NCBI GenBank assembly: GCA_937958785.1
Contig: CALGMY010000013.1
Location: 1 to 5,969, forward strand
Source: an uncultured Gammaproteobacteria bacterium
Lineage (GTDB): Bacteria; Pseudomonadota; Gammaproteobacteria; Steroidobacterales; GCA-2729495
DNA length: 5,969 nucleotides
Direction of reading: 5' to 3'
Made by a program: the position numbers and the translations under genes. Below the pieces are notes generated by a model. That model did no database searches, was not told where the DNA came from, and saw only the letters and a program-made list of their open reading frames with translations. The stretch's first letter is position 1, and each line of letters begins with the position of its first letter. Of the stretch, positions 1 to 4,913 are shown piece by piece.

Positions 1-453
1 GCGGCGCAGGTCGCCGACGCCCGGGCCTTCGCCGGGGCGGGGGCGAGCTGGATCAGCTTCCACCCGGAGGCAAGCCTGCACGTGGACCGGACGATCAGCC
101 TGATCCGCGAGCTGGGCTGCAGCCCGGGCCTGGTGCTGAACCCGGCAACGCCGGTCGACTGGCTGGACTACACGCTGCCTGCGCTCGACCTGGTGCTGGT
201 GATGTCCGTGAATCCGGGCTTCGGCGGCCAGGCCTTCATTCCCTCCAGCCTCGGCAAGCTGCGGGTGATCCGGGAACGCATCAGGTTGCTCGGCAGGCCC
301 GTGCGACTCGAAGTCGACGGCGGGATCAAGCCCGACAACATCCGGGCGGTGGCAGAGGCCGGCGCCGACGTGTTCGTGGCCGGCTCGGCGATCTTCGGCA
401 GCAAGGACTACGCCGCGACGATTGCCCGCATGCGCAGCGAAATAGGCCCGTAG
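1..453 (+). CDS. rpe: Ribulose-phosphate 3-epimerase, 3' part (5' end outside window)
   Basis: Cytosolic enzyme that interconverts D-ribulose 5-phosphate and D-xylulose 5-phosphate in the pentose phosphate pathway. The frame is open from the first base and gives 150 residues before TAG. About 75 N-terminal residues are missing compared with the E. coli protein (about 225 aa). Motifs in order follow the (beta/alpha)8-barrel family closely: FHPEAS at about residues 20-25, whose His is a metal ligand in the family; VLNPATP; MSVNPGFGGQAFIP; LEVDGGIKPDNI, with the catalytic/metal Asp; and the phosphate-binding end AGADVFVAGSAIFG. The protein ends ...MRSEIGP, a few residues shorter than E. coli Rpe. 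Its TAG stop lies within the first arm of the REP-like repeat that follows. The gene converges on crp. An internal GTG at 82 is not the start, because homology continues upstream to the window edge. Confidence 0.97.
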   Translation, partial: AAQVADARAFAGAGASWISFHPEASLHVDRTISLIRELGCSPGLVLNPATPVDWLDYTLPALDLVLVMSVNPGFGGQAFIPSSLGKLRVIRERIRLLGRPVRLEVDGGIKPDNIRAVAEAGADVFVAGSAIFGSKDYAATIARMRSEIGP

Positions 454-516
454 GAGCGCCTTCAGGCGCGAAGGTGCGGAGTCGCGCCTGAAGGCGCTCC
501 TGCGGCGCTCCTACGG
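450..516. repeat. REP/BIME-like inverted repeat between convergent rpe and crp
   Basis: Positions 452-471 and 482-501 form a perfect 20-bp inverted repeat with a 10-nt loop (472-481). The arm begins AGGAGCGCCTTCAGG. In addition, the first 12 bases, CGTAGGAGCGCC (450-461), are repeated inverted a second time at 504-515, so the left arm has two competing partners. The GTAGGAGCG...TTCAG...CGCGA pattern resembles the REP family common in Pseudomonas and Xanthomonas relatives (from memory, not searched). The TAG stop of rpe (451-453) lies in the repeat. As RNA it would form a strong GC stem on either strand and may protect or end both convergent transcripts. There is no U-tract, so it is not a classical intrinsic terminator. 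Confidence 0.85.
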
Positions 517-525
517 CATTGGTGG

Positions 526-1194
526 TTACAGCCCGACGGCCTTGAGCTTCGGCTTCGGCCGCGCGTTGTAGACGACGATGGTCTTGCCCGTGGCGGTGAT
601 CAGGCCCTGGTCCTCCAGCACCTTCAGCACCCGCCCCGCCATCTCGCGGGAGCAGCCGACGAGCCGTGACAGTTCCTGGCGGCTCACCTTGATCTGCATG
701 CCTTCCGGATGGGTCATCGCGTCGGGCTCGTTGCAGAGGTCCATGATGGCGTGGGCAACGCGGCCCGTGACATCGACGAACGCCAGGTCGCCAAGCTTGC
801 GGTTGGTGCGGTCGAGGCGGGTGGCGAGCTGGGTGGCCAGCTCGAAGACGAGGCCCGGGCTCTCGCTGGCGATCTGCCGGAAGCGGGGGTAGTTCATCTC
901 CGCGATCTCGGAGCTGACCCGGGTGCGTACCCAGGCACTCCGGGCGGGTTGTTCGTGGAAGAGGCCCATCTCGCCGAAGAACTGGCCCTTGTTCAGGTAC
1001 GCCAGGACCATCTCGTTGCCGTCCTCGTCCTCGATCATCACTTCGACGGAGCCGTCGATGATGTAGTAGAGGCTGTCGGGCATGTCGCCCGCATGGATCA
1101 TCACCGTCTTGCCGGGAACCGTCCGTACGCGGCAGTACGTCAGGAAGCGGTTGATCGCCGGGACGTCACTCAGAGCCTTGCCAGTCGCAGCCAT
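526..1194 (-). CDS. crp: cAMP-binding transcription regulator, Crp/Vfr family
   Basis: Global transcription regulator of 222 aa, with a cyclic-nucleotide-binding beta-barrel (about residues 15-125), a long dimerisation helix and a C-terminal winged HTH (about 165-210). The phosphate-binding cassette FGEMGLFHEQPARSAWVR keeps the Gly-Glu and Arg-Ser pairs that bind cAMP in E. coli CRP. In the long helix, RTNRKLGDLAFVDVTGR keeps Thr127, but the Ser128 equivalent is Asn. The recognition helix CSREMAGRVLKVLE keeps the Arg180, Glu181 and Arg185 equivalents that read TGTGA. The start is ATG at 1194, because GGGGAG lies 6 nt upstream; the frame also extends to a TTG at 1221, but no such site is evident there. 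The C-terminus is slightly longer than in E. coli and ends RPKPKLKAVGL. Coq7 lies upstream on the same strand, 185 bp away, and the gap contains a perfect CRP operator. Xanthomonad Clp is a relative that binds c-di-GMP, but the cassette here favours cAMP. Confidence 0.96.
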   Translation of the reverse strand: MAATGKALSDVPAINRFLTYCRVRTVPGKTVMIHAGDMPDSLYYIIDGSVEVMIEDEDGNEMVLAYLNKGQFFGEMGLFHEQPARSAWVRTRVSSEIAEMNYPRFRQIASESPGLVFELATQLATRLDRTNRKLGDLAFVDVTGRVAHAIMDLCNEPDAMTHPEGMQIKVSRQELSRLVGCSREMAGRVLKVLEDQGLITATGKTIVVYNARPKPKLKAVGL

Positions 1195-1286
1195 TGCAGT
1201 CTCCCCAATAAACCAAGCCAAAATCCGTTTCAGCCCACCCCATTGCCCCGGCTCGCAAACCGCATCTGGCGCGAACCAGGGCGAGG

Positions 1287-1292
1287 AATATG
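1287..1292 (-). promoter_or_regulatory. Candidate -10 box of the crp promoter
   Basis: On the - strand this reads CATATT (4 of 6 matches to TATAAT), in a short AT-richer patch between coq7 and crp. No good -35 box lies 16-18 bp upstream, as expected for an activator-dependent promoter. Transcription would start near 1280 and leave a leader of about 85 nt. The CRP palindrome would then be centred roughly 80 bp upstream of the start, a position compatible with class I activation. This is inference; other weak boxes exist. Confidence 0.25.
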
Positions 1293-1351
1293 TTGAATCC
1301 GGGAGCTACGGTAGACGAAGCCCGCGGCACCGTGAACTGGCACGTGCCGGA

Positions 1352-1371
1352 TTTGTGATGCCCCTCACAAA
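1352..1371. promoter_or_regulatory. CRP/Vfr operator, perfect TGTGA-N6-TCACA palindrome
   Basis: The sequence is TT-TGTGA-TGCCCC-TCACA-AA. Both half-sites (1354-1358 and 1365-1369) match the E. coli CRP consensus exactly, with the right 6-nt spacer, and symmetry extends two further bases on each side. It lies about 160 bp upstream of the crp ATG and just past the coq7 stop. The crp product conserves the recognition-helix residues that read TGTGA, so autoregulation of crp is the simplest reading. In E. coli crp and Pseudomonas vfr, autoregulation is established. Confidence 0.82.
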
Positions 1372-1379
1372 GGCCGGCC

Positions 1380-2015
1380 CTAGAACCGGTGGGCGAGGCT
1401 GGTCATCACCCGGGCGGCGAGGCGCATCCCGGTGCGGACGGGCCCCGGCAGGTCGGCGCCGCCCAGCTCCCGGGCGAGGCTGGCATGCCCCGCCTCGTCG
1501 GTCCGCATCTGGCGGACGATTTCCCGGCTCGGGAGGTCCCCGGCGGGCAGCCGATCCAGGTGGCCGGTGAGGTGGTCTTCAACCTGCCGCTCGGTTTCGA
1601 CGACGAAGCCGAGGCCGGTGGCCCGCCCGAGCAGCCCCGCCGTGGCGCCCAGGGCGAAGCTGCCGGCGTACCAGACCGGGTTGAGCAGGCTGGTGCGGCT
1701 ACCGAGGTCCGTGACCCGCTCCGCGCACCAGGCGAGATGGTCCTGCTCGTCCCGGGCGGCATCCAGCAGGGACTGCCGGAGGGCGGGATCCCGGGTGGTG
1801 AGGGCCTGGCCCCGGTACAGGGCCTGGGCAGCGACCTCCCCGGCGTGGTTGACCCGCATGAGCGCGGCCGCGCTCGCGCGCTCCGCTGCCGAGAGGGCAG
1901 GCCGGGGTGTCGCCGCGGCCGGATTCCGGCGCGCAGACCCGGTGGTGCCGGCGAGCGTGCGGAGCCCGTGGTCGAGTTCCCCCAGCACCACGTCAACCAG
2001 GTGGACGATGGCCAT
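1380..2015 (-). CDS. coq7: 3-demethoxyubiquinol 3-hydroxylase Coq7
   Basis: Di-iron, membrane-associated monooxygenase that hydroxylates the demethoxyubiquinol ring in ubiquinone synthesis, the step before the final O-methylation. The protein has 211 aa, close to the Pseudomonas length (about 215). Iron ligands are visible as two repeats of the ferritin-like set: LMRVNHAGEVAAQALYRGQ (Glu) followed by DEQDHLAWC (ExxH), then VETERQVEDHL (Glu) followed by RTDEAGHA (ExxH). A hydrophobic stretch around WYAGSFALGATAGLL fits the membrane-contact helices. The start ATG at 2015 gives the family N-terminus MAIVHLVDVVLGELDHGLRT. An ATG at 2087 would run into the divergent gene's start codon, and the frame upstream looks non-coding. 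No Shine-Dalgarno site precedes 2015; a -10-like box sits only 7 bp away. Crp follows on the same strand. Confidence 0.95.
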   Translation of the reverse strand: MAIVHLVDVVLGELDHGLRTLAGTTGSARRNPAAATPRPALSAAERASAAALMRVNHAGEVAAQALYRGQALTTRDPALRQSLLDAARDEQDHLAWCAERVTDLGSRTSLLNPVWYAGSFALGATAGLLGRATGLGFVVETERQVEDHLTGHLDRLPAGDLPSREIVRQMRTDEAGHASLARELGGADLPGPVRTGMRLAARVMTSLAHRF

Positions 2016-2030
2016 GGCGGCGATTATGGT
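2002..2030 (+). promoter_or_regulatory. Weak candidate promoter for the DUF481 gene
   Basis: TGGACG (2002-2007) and TATGGT (2025-2030), separated by 17 bp, each match the sigma70 consensus at 4 of 6 positions. Transcription would start near 2037 and leave a leader of about 48 nt. The site overlaps the start of coq7 and the coq7 promoter candidate, so the two genes would share a compact divergent control region. This is low-confidence pattern matching. Confidence 0.3.
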
Positions 2031-2052
2031 AGCGGCCCGCCGCACCGGGCAA
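2023..2052 (-). promoter_or_regulatory. Candidate coq7 promoter, almost abutting the ATG
   Basis: On the - strand this reads TTGCCC (2052-2047), an 18-bp spacer, then CATAAT (2028-2023, 5 of 6 matches to TATAAT). The expected transcription start is near 2016, right at the coq7 ATG (2015), so the transcript would be leaderless or carry only one or two extra bases. This agrees with the absence of a Shine-Dalgarno site in front of coq7. The start site is not verified. Confidence 0.5.
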
Positions 2053-2085
2053 CCCGCCCGGCGGCTGCCATCGGGAGAACTTCGC

Positions 2086-2904
2086 ATGACCCCTTCGCCT
2101 TTCGTCCCGGCCCTGCGCGCCGCGGCCGTCCTGCTCGGCCTCGGCGGCCTCGCCCTGCCCGCGTCGGCCCAGGTCGATACCGGCATGGCCGCCGTGGCCC
2201 CTGCCGACAAGAAGTCCGGGGACTCGCCCTGGTCCGCCAAGATCGCCGCTGGCTACGCGGAAACCAGCGGCAACTCGGAGAGCTCGGCCGCCAACTTCAA
2301 GGGCGAGGGGCGCTACGACAAGGACCGCTGGCACCACATCCTGGGCGCCACCGCCGTGGGCACCAGCAGCGCCGCGGACCGGGACTCGGAGTCGGAGACC
2401 ACCGCGGAGGCCTACTGGGCCGGCTGGCAGTCCCAGTACGACATCACCGAGGCGTTGTATGGCTTCGGATCCGTCGACTGGTACAAGGACCGCTTCAGTG
2501 CCTATGACCAGCAGCTCTACGAGGCCCTCGGCCTCGGCTGGCGCATCCTCCGGGGCGAGGTGCATTTCCTGGACGTCGAGGTGGGCGGCGGCGCGAAGCA
2601 GGCCGACCTGCAGAACGGGGACAGCCAGGACGAGGCCATCGGCCTGCTGCGCGGCGTCTACACCTGGAAAATCGGGTCGAACGCGACCTTCGTCCAGAAG
2701 CTGGCCGTGCTGACGGGCTCGGACAACACCTACACCGAGAGCATCACGGAGCTGAAGGCGGGCATCATCGGCAACCTCAGCATGGTCCTCGGCTATACCT
2801 ACAAGCACAATTCCGACGTGGAGCTGGATACGTCCCTGCTCACCCCCCGGCCCTTTGACAAGACCGACACCTACACCACGATTTCCCTGGAATACACCTT
2901 CTAG
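2086..2904 (+). CDS. DUF481 family outer-membrane protein (YdiY-like)
   Basis: Protein of 272 aa with a typical signal peptide: one Arg, a hydrophobic run AAAVLLGLGGLALP, and a signal peptidase I site ASA-Q at about residues 26-29. The mature part shows alternating polar/aromatic strands and family features: a first strand AKIAAGYAETSGNSES followed by SSAANFKGEGRYDKDRWHH, then repeated Tyr/Trp-rich strands and a C-terminal strand TTISLEYTF. The last residue is Phe, the usual BAM-recognised end of outer-membrane barrels. This suggests a small beta-barrel of about 12 or more strands in the outer membrane. DUF481 members are described as salt-induced outer-membrane proteins, but their molecular function is unknown. 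The start is ATG at 2086, with GGGAG 8 nt upstream; the frame is open further upstream, but that stretch is antisense to coq7 and lacks signal-peptide character. It is divergent from coq7. Confidence 0.88.
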   Translation: MTPSPFVPALRAAAVLLGLGGLALPASAQVDTGMAAVAPADKKSGDSPWSAKIAAGYAETSGNSESSAANFKGEGRYDKDRWHHILGATAVGTSSAADRDSESETTAEAYWAGWQSQYDITEALYGFGSVDWYKDRFSAYDQQLYEALGLGWRILRGEVHFLDVEVGGGAKQADLQNGDSQDEAIGLLRGVYTWKIGSNATFVQKLAVLTGSDNTYTESITELKAGIIGNLSMVLGYTYKHNSDVELDTSLLTPRPFDKTDTYTTISLEYTF

Positions 2905-2922
2905 CCCAGTCCTGGTGCGGTT

Positions 2923-2953
2923 CCCGGCCCCGGGCTTCCCCCCGGGGCCCGGG
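2923..2953 (+). terminator. GC-rich hairpin after the DUF481 gene
   Basis: GGCCCCGGG (2926-2934) pairs perfectly with CCCGGGGCC (2941-2949) around a 6-nt loop. Three further G-C pairs are possible across a one-base bulge. It starts about 20 nt after the stop codon and before the rplM promoter, where a terminator is expected. No U-tract follows, so termination efficiency is uncertain; it may mainly stabilise the 3' end. Confidence 0.5.
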
Positions 2954-2994
2954 GTCGGTGCCGGGTGCCCTGGGCGGCCCTACCCCCGGCCCGT

Positions 2995-3023
2995 TTGAAA
3001 AAGTCCGCCCGGGCGCCTACACT
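2995..3023 (+). promoter_or_regulatory. Sigma70-type promoter of rplM-rpsI
   Basis: TTGAAA (2995-3000, 5 of 6 matches to the -35 consensus), an exact 17-bp spacer, then TACACT (3018-3023, 4 of 6 matches to the -10). The expected start is near 3030, giving a leader of about 75 nt before rplM. It is one of the best-matching sigma70-type promoters in the window, and the only gene downstream on this strand is the ribosomal-protein pair. Confidence 0.72.
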
Positions 3024-3027
3024 TTGC

Positions 3028-3064
3028 GGCCCGGCCAAGGGTCCCCGGGCTTACCGGGCCCCTT
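3028..3064 (+). promoter_or_regulatory. Structured rplM leader with two exclusive hairpins
   Basis: Two stems share bases. Fold A pairs GGCCCGG (3028-3034) with CCGGGCC (3054-3060). Fold B pairs CCCGG (3044-3048) with CCGGG (3054-3058) around GCTTA, and is extended by AAGGG/CCCTT (3037-3041 with 3060-3064). In E. coli, L13 is reported to repress its own operon through the mRNA leader, so this may be a comparable control element. That role is inference, and the shape has not been compared with the E. coli leader. Confidence 0.35.
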
Positions 3065-3105
3065 CCAGCGCCGACAGCTCAAGTCCAGAAGAAGACAGGT
3101 TTCAG

Positions 3106-3534
3106 ATGGGTACGTTTTCTGCCAAGTCCCATGAGGTCCGGCGTGACTGGTTCGTGGTGGATGCCACCGACTGCACGCTGGGCCGGCTCGCGTCCGCCAT
3201 TGCCTTCCGCCTGCGCGGCAAGCACAAGGCCATTTTTACCCCCCATGTGGACACCGGCGACTACATCGTCGTGGTCAATGCGGCCCGGATCAAGGCGACC
3301 GGCAACAAGCTGACGGACAAGGTCTACCAGCACCACACGGGCTACATGGGCAACCTGAAGACCATCCCCCTCGGCAAGATGCTCGAGGAGCATCCCGAGC
3401 GCGCGCTGATCAAGGCCGTGAAGGGCATGCTGCCCAAGAACAGCCTCGGCGCCACCATGCTGAAGAAGCTGCGGGTGTACGCCGGCGCGGAGCACGAGCA
3501 TACCGCCCAGCAGCCCCAGCCCCTGAAGCTCTGA
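3106..3534 (+). CDS. rplM: 50S ribosomal protein L13
   Basis: Large-subunit protein that binds 23S rRNA and acts early in 50S assembly. The protein has 142 aa, the same length as E. coli L13, and is alignable end to end: an N-terminal DWFVVDATDCTLGRLASAIAFRLRGKHK, then FTPHVDTGDYIVVVNA, KVYQHHTGYMG, AVKGMLPKNSLG, MLKKLRVYAGAEHEH and the conserved end AAQQP-like TAQQPQPLKL. The start is ATG at 3106, because this gives the family N-terminus MGTFSAKSHEVRRDW. The frame is open for 47 further codons upstream, but these overlap the promoter and leader. The Shine-Dalgarno site is weak (AGG, 6 nt upstream, in a purine-rich tract), which fits translational control. It is the first gene of the operon; rpsI follows 28 nt later. 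Confidence 0.98.
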   Translation: MGTFSAKSHEVRRDWFVVDATDCTLGRLASAIAFRLRGKHKAIFTPHVDTGDYIVVVNAARIKATGNKLTDKVYQHHTGYMGNLKTIPLGKMLEEHPERALIKAVKGMLPKNSLGATMLKKLRVYAGAEHEHTAQQPQPLKL

Positions 3535-3562
3535 TCCCCCACACCCGACCAGGCAGACCCGA

Positions 3563-3964
3563 ATGGCTTCCACCCCCTCCCCGCAGTTTTCCGCCACCGG
3601 CCGCCGCAAGGCGTCCACCGCCCGGGTCTTCATCCGCCGCGGCAAGGGCGAGATCACCGTCAACAGCAAGCCCCTCGACGTCTTCTTCGGCCGGAAGACC
3701 GCCTGCATGATCGTGCGCCAGCCCCTGGAGCTCACCCAGCTCGAGGGCCAGTTCGACGTCACCGTGAATGTGGCCGGCGGCGGCATCACCGGCCAGGCGG
3801 GCGCCATCCGGCATGGCCTGACCCGGGCCCTCATGGCCTACGACGAGAGCCTCCGTCCGTCGCTGCGCAAGGCCGGGTACGTCACCCGGGACGCCCGCGA
3901 GGTCGAGCGCAAGAAGGTCGGCCTGCGCAAGGCCCGGCGCGCGACGCAGTTCTCGAAGCGCTAA
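3563..3964 (+). CDS. rpsI: 30S ribosomal protein S9
   Basis: Small-subunit head protein of 133 aa (E. coli 130) whose C-terminal tail reaches the P-site tRNA. Conserved blocks are FSATGRRKASTARVFIRRGKG at the start, then EITVNSKPLDVFFGRKTACMIVRQPL, the glycine-rich VNVAGGGITGQAGAIRHGLTRALM, and the basic tail KKVGLRKARRATQFSKR. The universal final SKR, which contacts tRNA, is present. The start is ATG at 3563; the preceding AGGCAG is only a modest ribosome site. The 28-nt gap to rplM without a promoter indicates co-transcription. Confidence 0.98.
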   Translation: MASTPSPQFSATGRRKASTARVFIRRGKGEITVNSKPLDVFFGRKTACMIVRQPLELTQLEGQFDVTVNVAGGGITGQAGAIRHGLTRALMAYDESLRPSLRKAGYVTRDAREVERKKVGLRKARRATQFSKR

Positions 3965-3968
3965 CCCC

Positions 3969-3990
3969 GGCTGCCGGTCGCCGGCCAGCC
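3969..3990 (+). terminator. Hairpin right after rpsI
   Basis: GGCTGCCGG (3969-3977) pairs with CCGGCCAGCC (3981-3990) with a 3-nt loop and a single bulged C. It starts 5 nt after the rpsI stop. There is no U-tract; the -10 box of the tRNA follows within 6 nt. It probably marks the operon end, although read-through into the tRNA is possible. Confidence 0.45.
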
Positions 3991-3995
3991 GTGCC

Positions 3996-4001
3996 TATAA
4001 T
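3996..4001 (+). promoter_or_regulatory. TATAAT -10 box for tRNA-Gln
   Basis: An exact TATAAT lies 40 bp before the tRNA. No convincing -35 box is present: CTGCCG at 3971 is 19 bp away and inside the rpsI hairpin. The bases after the -10 (GCGTCCCGCCG) are G/C-rich, as in stringently controlled stable-RNA promoters. The start is expected near 4008. The short 5' leader contains a hairpin, CGCCCG (4017-4022) with CGGGCG (4028-4033), which would be removed by processing. Confidence 0.6.
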
Positions 4002-4041
4002 GCGTCCCGCCGAGGTCGCCCGCCTGCCGGGCGCCATACAT

Positions 4042-4115
4042 TGGGGGATCGTCCAGCGGTAGGACATCGGACTCTGACTCCGAGAACCTAGGTTCGAATC
4101 CTAGTCCCCCAGCCA
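4042..4115 (+). tRNA. tRNA-Gln, anticodon CUG
   Basis: A complete 74-nt cloverleaf with encoded CCA. The acceptor stem TGGGGGA (4042-4048) pairs with TCCCCCA (4105-4111), followed by discriminator G and CCA (4113-4115). The weak U1-A72 pair is typical of tRNA-Gln. D-stem GTCC/GGAC is at 4051-4054 and 4062-4065. Anticodon stem TCGGA/TCCGA (4067-4071, 4079-4083) encloses loop CTCTGAC, so the anticodon is CTG (4074-4076) and reads CAG. T-stem CTAGG/CCTAG (4088-4092, 4100-4104) encloses loop TTCGAAT. The last 28 bases overlap the 3' end of rpiA on the opposite strand. Confidence 0.97.
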
Positions 4116-4792
4116 ATTCCAAGAGTCCCCAGGTGGAGCCGCTTCACGCCGCCCTCTTCGGCCAGCAGGATGACGTCCGCCGGCCGGTTCGCGAAGAGAC
4201 CGACAGTGACGATGCCCGGGATCTGGCTCAGTCGGGCTTCCAGTTCCGGGGGGTTGGTGATCTGCAGGTTGTGGATGTCCAGGATGTGGTTGCCGTTGTC
4301 GGTGACGAAATTCTCGCGCCAGACCGGCTGGCCCCGCAGCTTCACGAACTGCCGGGATACCCAGGAGCGCGCCATCGGGATCACCTCGACGGGCAGGGGG
4401 AAGCGCCCCAGCGTTGCCACCCACTTGCTCGCGTCGATGATGCAGACGAACTTCCGGGAGGCCGCCGCGAGGATCTTTTCGCGGGTCAGGGCCCCACCGC
4501 CGCCCTTCACGAGGTGAAAGTGCTTGTTGGCCTCGTCGGCCCCATCGACATAGAGGTCCAGGTCCCCCGCTTCCTCGAGTTCCACCACGGTGAAGCCCCT
4601 GGCCCGCAGGCGGGCTTCGGTGGCCCGGGAACTGGCGACAACGGCGGCGAGGTCGCCCCCGACGCGGTCGAGTGCGTCGATCAGGAAGTTCACCGTCGAA
4701 CCCGTGCCGATCCCGAGCGCCATGCCGGGCTTGATGAACTCCAGCGCGGCCAGGGCGGCCTTCTGCTTCAGGCTGTCTTGGTTCGTCGGCAT
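4088..4792 (-). CDS. rpiA: Ribose-5-phosphate isomerase A, C-terminus extended into tRNA-Gln antisense
   Basis: Cytosolic enzyme that interconverts ribose 5-phosphate and ribulose 5-phosphate; it is the partner of Rpe in the non-oxidative pentose phosphate pathway. Family motifs in order: GIGTGSTVNFLIDAL (phosphate binding), SSRATEARLRARGF, YVDGADEAN with the active-site Asp pair, KGGGGALTREKI with the catalytic Lys and Glu, DASKWV, FPLPVEVIPMA, VTDNGNHILDIH and VGLFANRPADVILL. The start is ATG at 4792, with TGGAG 8 nt upstream; the frame upstream runs through a terminator and is not coding. The length is 234 aa, against 219 in E. coli. The usual end ...GGVKRL is followed by HLGTLGIGWGTRIRT, whose last residues and TAG stop are encoded by the antisense of the tRNA-Gln acceptor and T-arm. 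The native stop seems to have been lost; function is probably kept, since all core motifs are intact. The leader (4793-4857) shows no clear promoter. Confidence 0.96.
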   Translation of the reverse strand: MPTNQDSLKQKAALAALEFIKPGMALGIGTGSTVNFLIDALDRVGGDLAAVVASSRATEARLRARGFTVVELEEAGDLDLYVDGADEANKHFHLVKGGGGALTREKILAAASRKFVCIIDASKWVATLGRFPLPVEVIPMARSWVSRQFVKLRGQPVWRENFVTDNGNHILDIHNLQITNPPELEARLSQIPGIVTVGLFANRPADVILLAEEGGVKRLHLGTLGIGWGTRIRT

Positions 4793-4857
4793 TTCCGCAG
4801 CTCCAGGCTGTACCCCGCAGTTCGCGGCAAGAGTGCCAGATTGCTCCCGAGGGGCAC

Positions 4858-4886
4858 AAAAAAAAGTGCCCGCCAGAGGCGGGCAC
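4858..4886 (-). terminator. Strong intrinsic terminator of the micro-ORF transcript
   Basis: On the - strand a perfect 9-bp stem GTGCCCGCC/GGCGGGCAC (4886-4878 with 4874-4866) with a 3-nt loop is followed by eight consecutive T. This is the textbook rho-independent form and the clearest terminator in the window. It ends transcription coming from the small lysine-rich gene (and from ygfA/6S if they read through) 65 nt before the rpiA start codon, so rpiA is likely insulated and needs its own promoter. Confidence 0.93.
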
Positions 4887-4913
4887 CGATCTTCGCGTTT
4901 CCTCGTGAGAGGA

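Noticed and set aside
1339..1348. 10-bp palindrome GGCACGTGCC in the crp upstream region
   Set aside because: It is a short GC palindrome of a kind expected by chance in this composition, and no factor or spacing supports an operator.
1432..2085. Possible N-terminal extension of the DUF481 protein
   Set aside because: This part is antisense to coq7. The ATG at 2086 has a good Shine-Dalgarno site and begins a standard signal peptide.
1389..2507. Long + strand open frame opposite coq7 and into the DUF481 gene
   Set aside because: It is antisense to a clearly conserved coq7 and then reads DUF481 out of frame. Long antisense frames are normal in GC-rich DNA, and the translation (Gly/Pro/Arg-rich) matches no family.
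2965..3105. Possible 47-residue N-terminal extension of L13
   Set aside because: It overlaps the rplM promoter and leader hairpins, and E. coli L13 has exactly the 142 residues that start at 3106.
3079..3834. 251-codon - strand frame opposite rplM-rpsI
   Set aside because: It is antisense to two ribosomal protein genes conserved end to end; no independent support.
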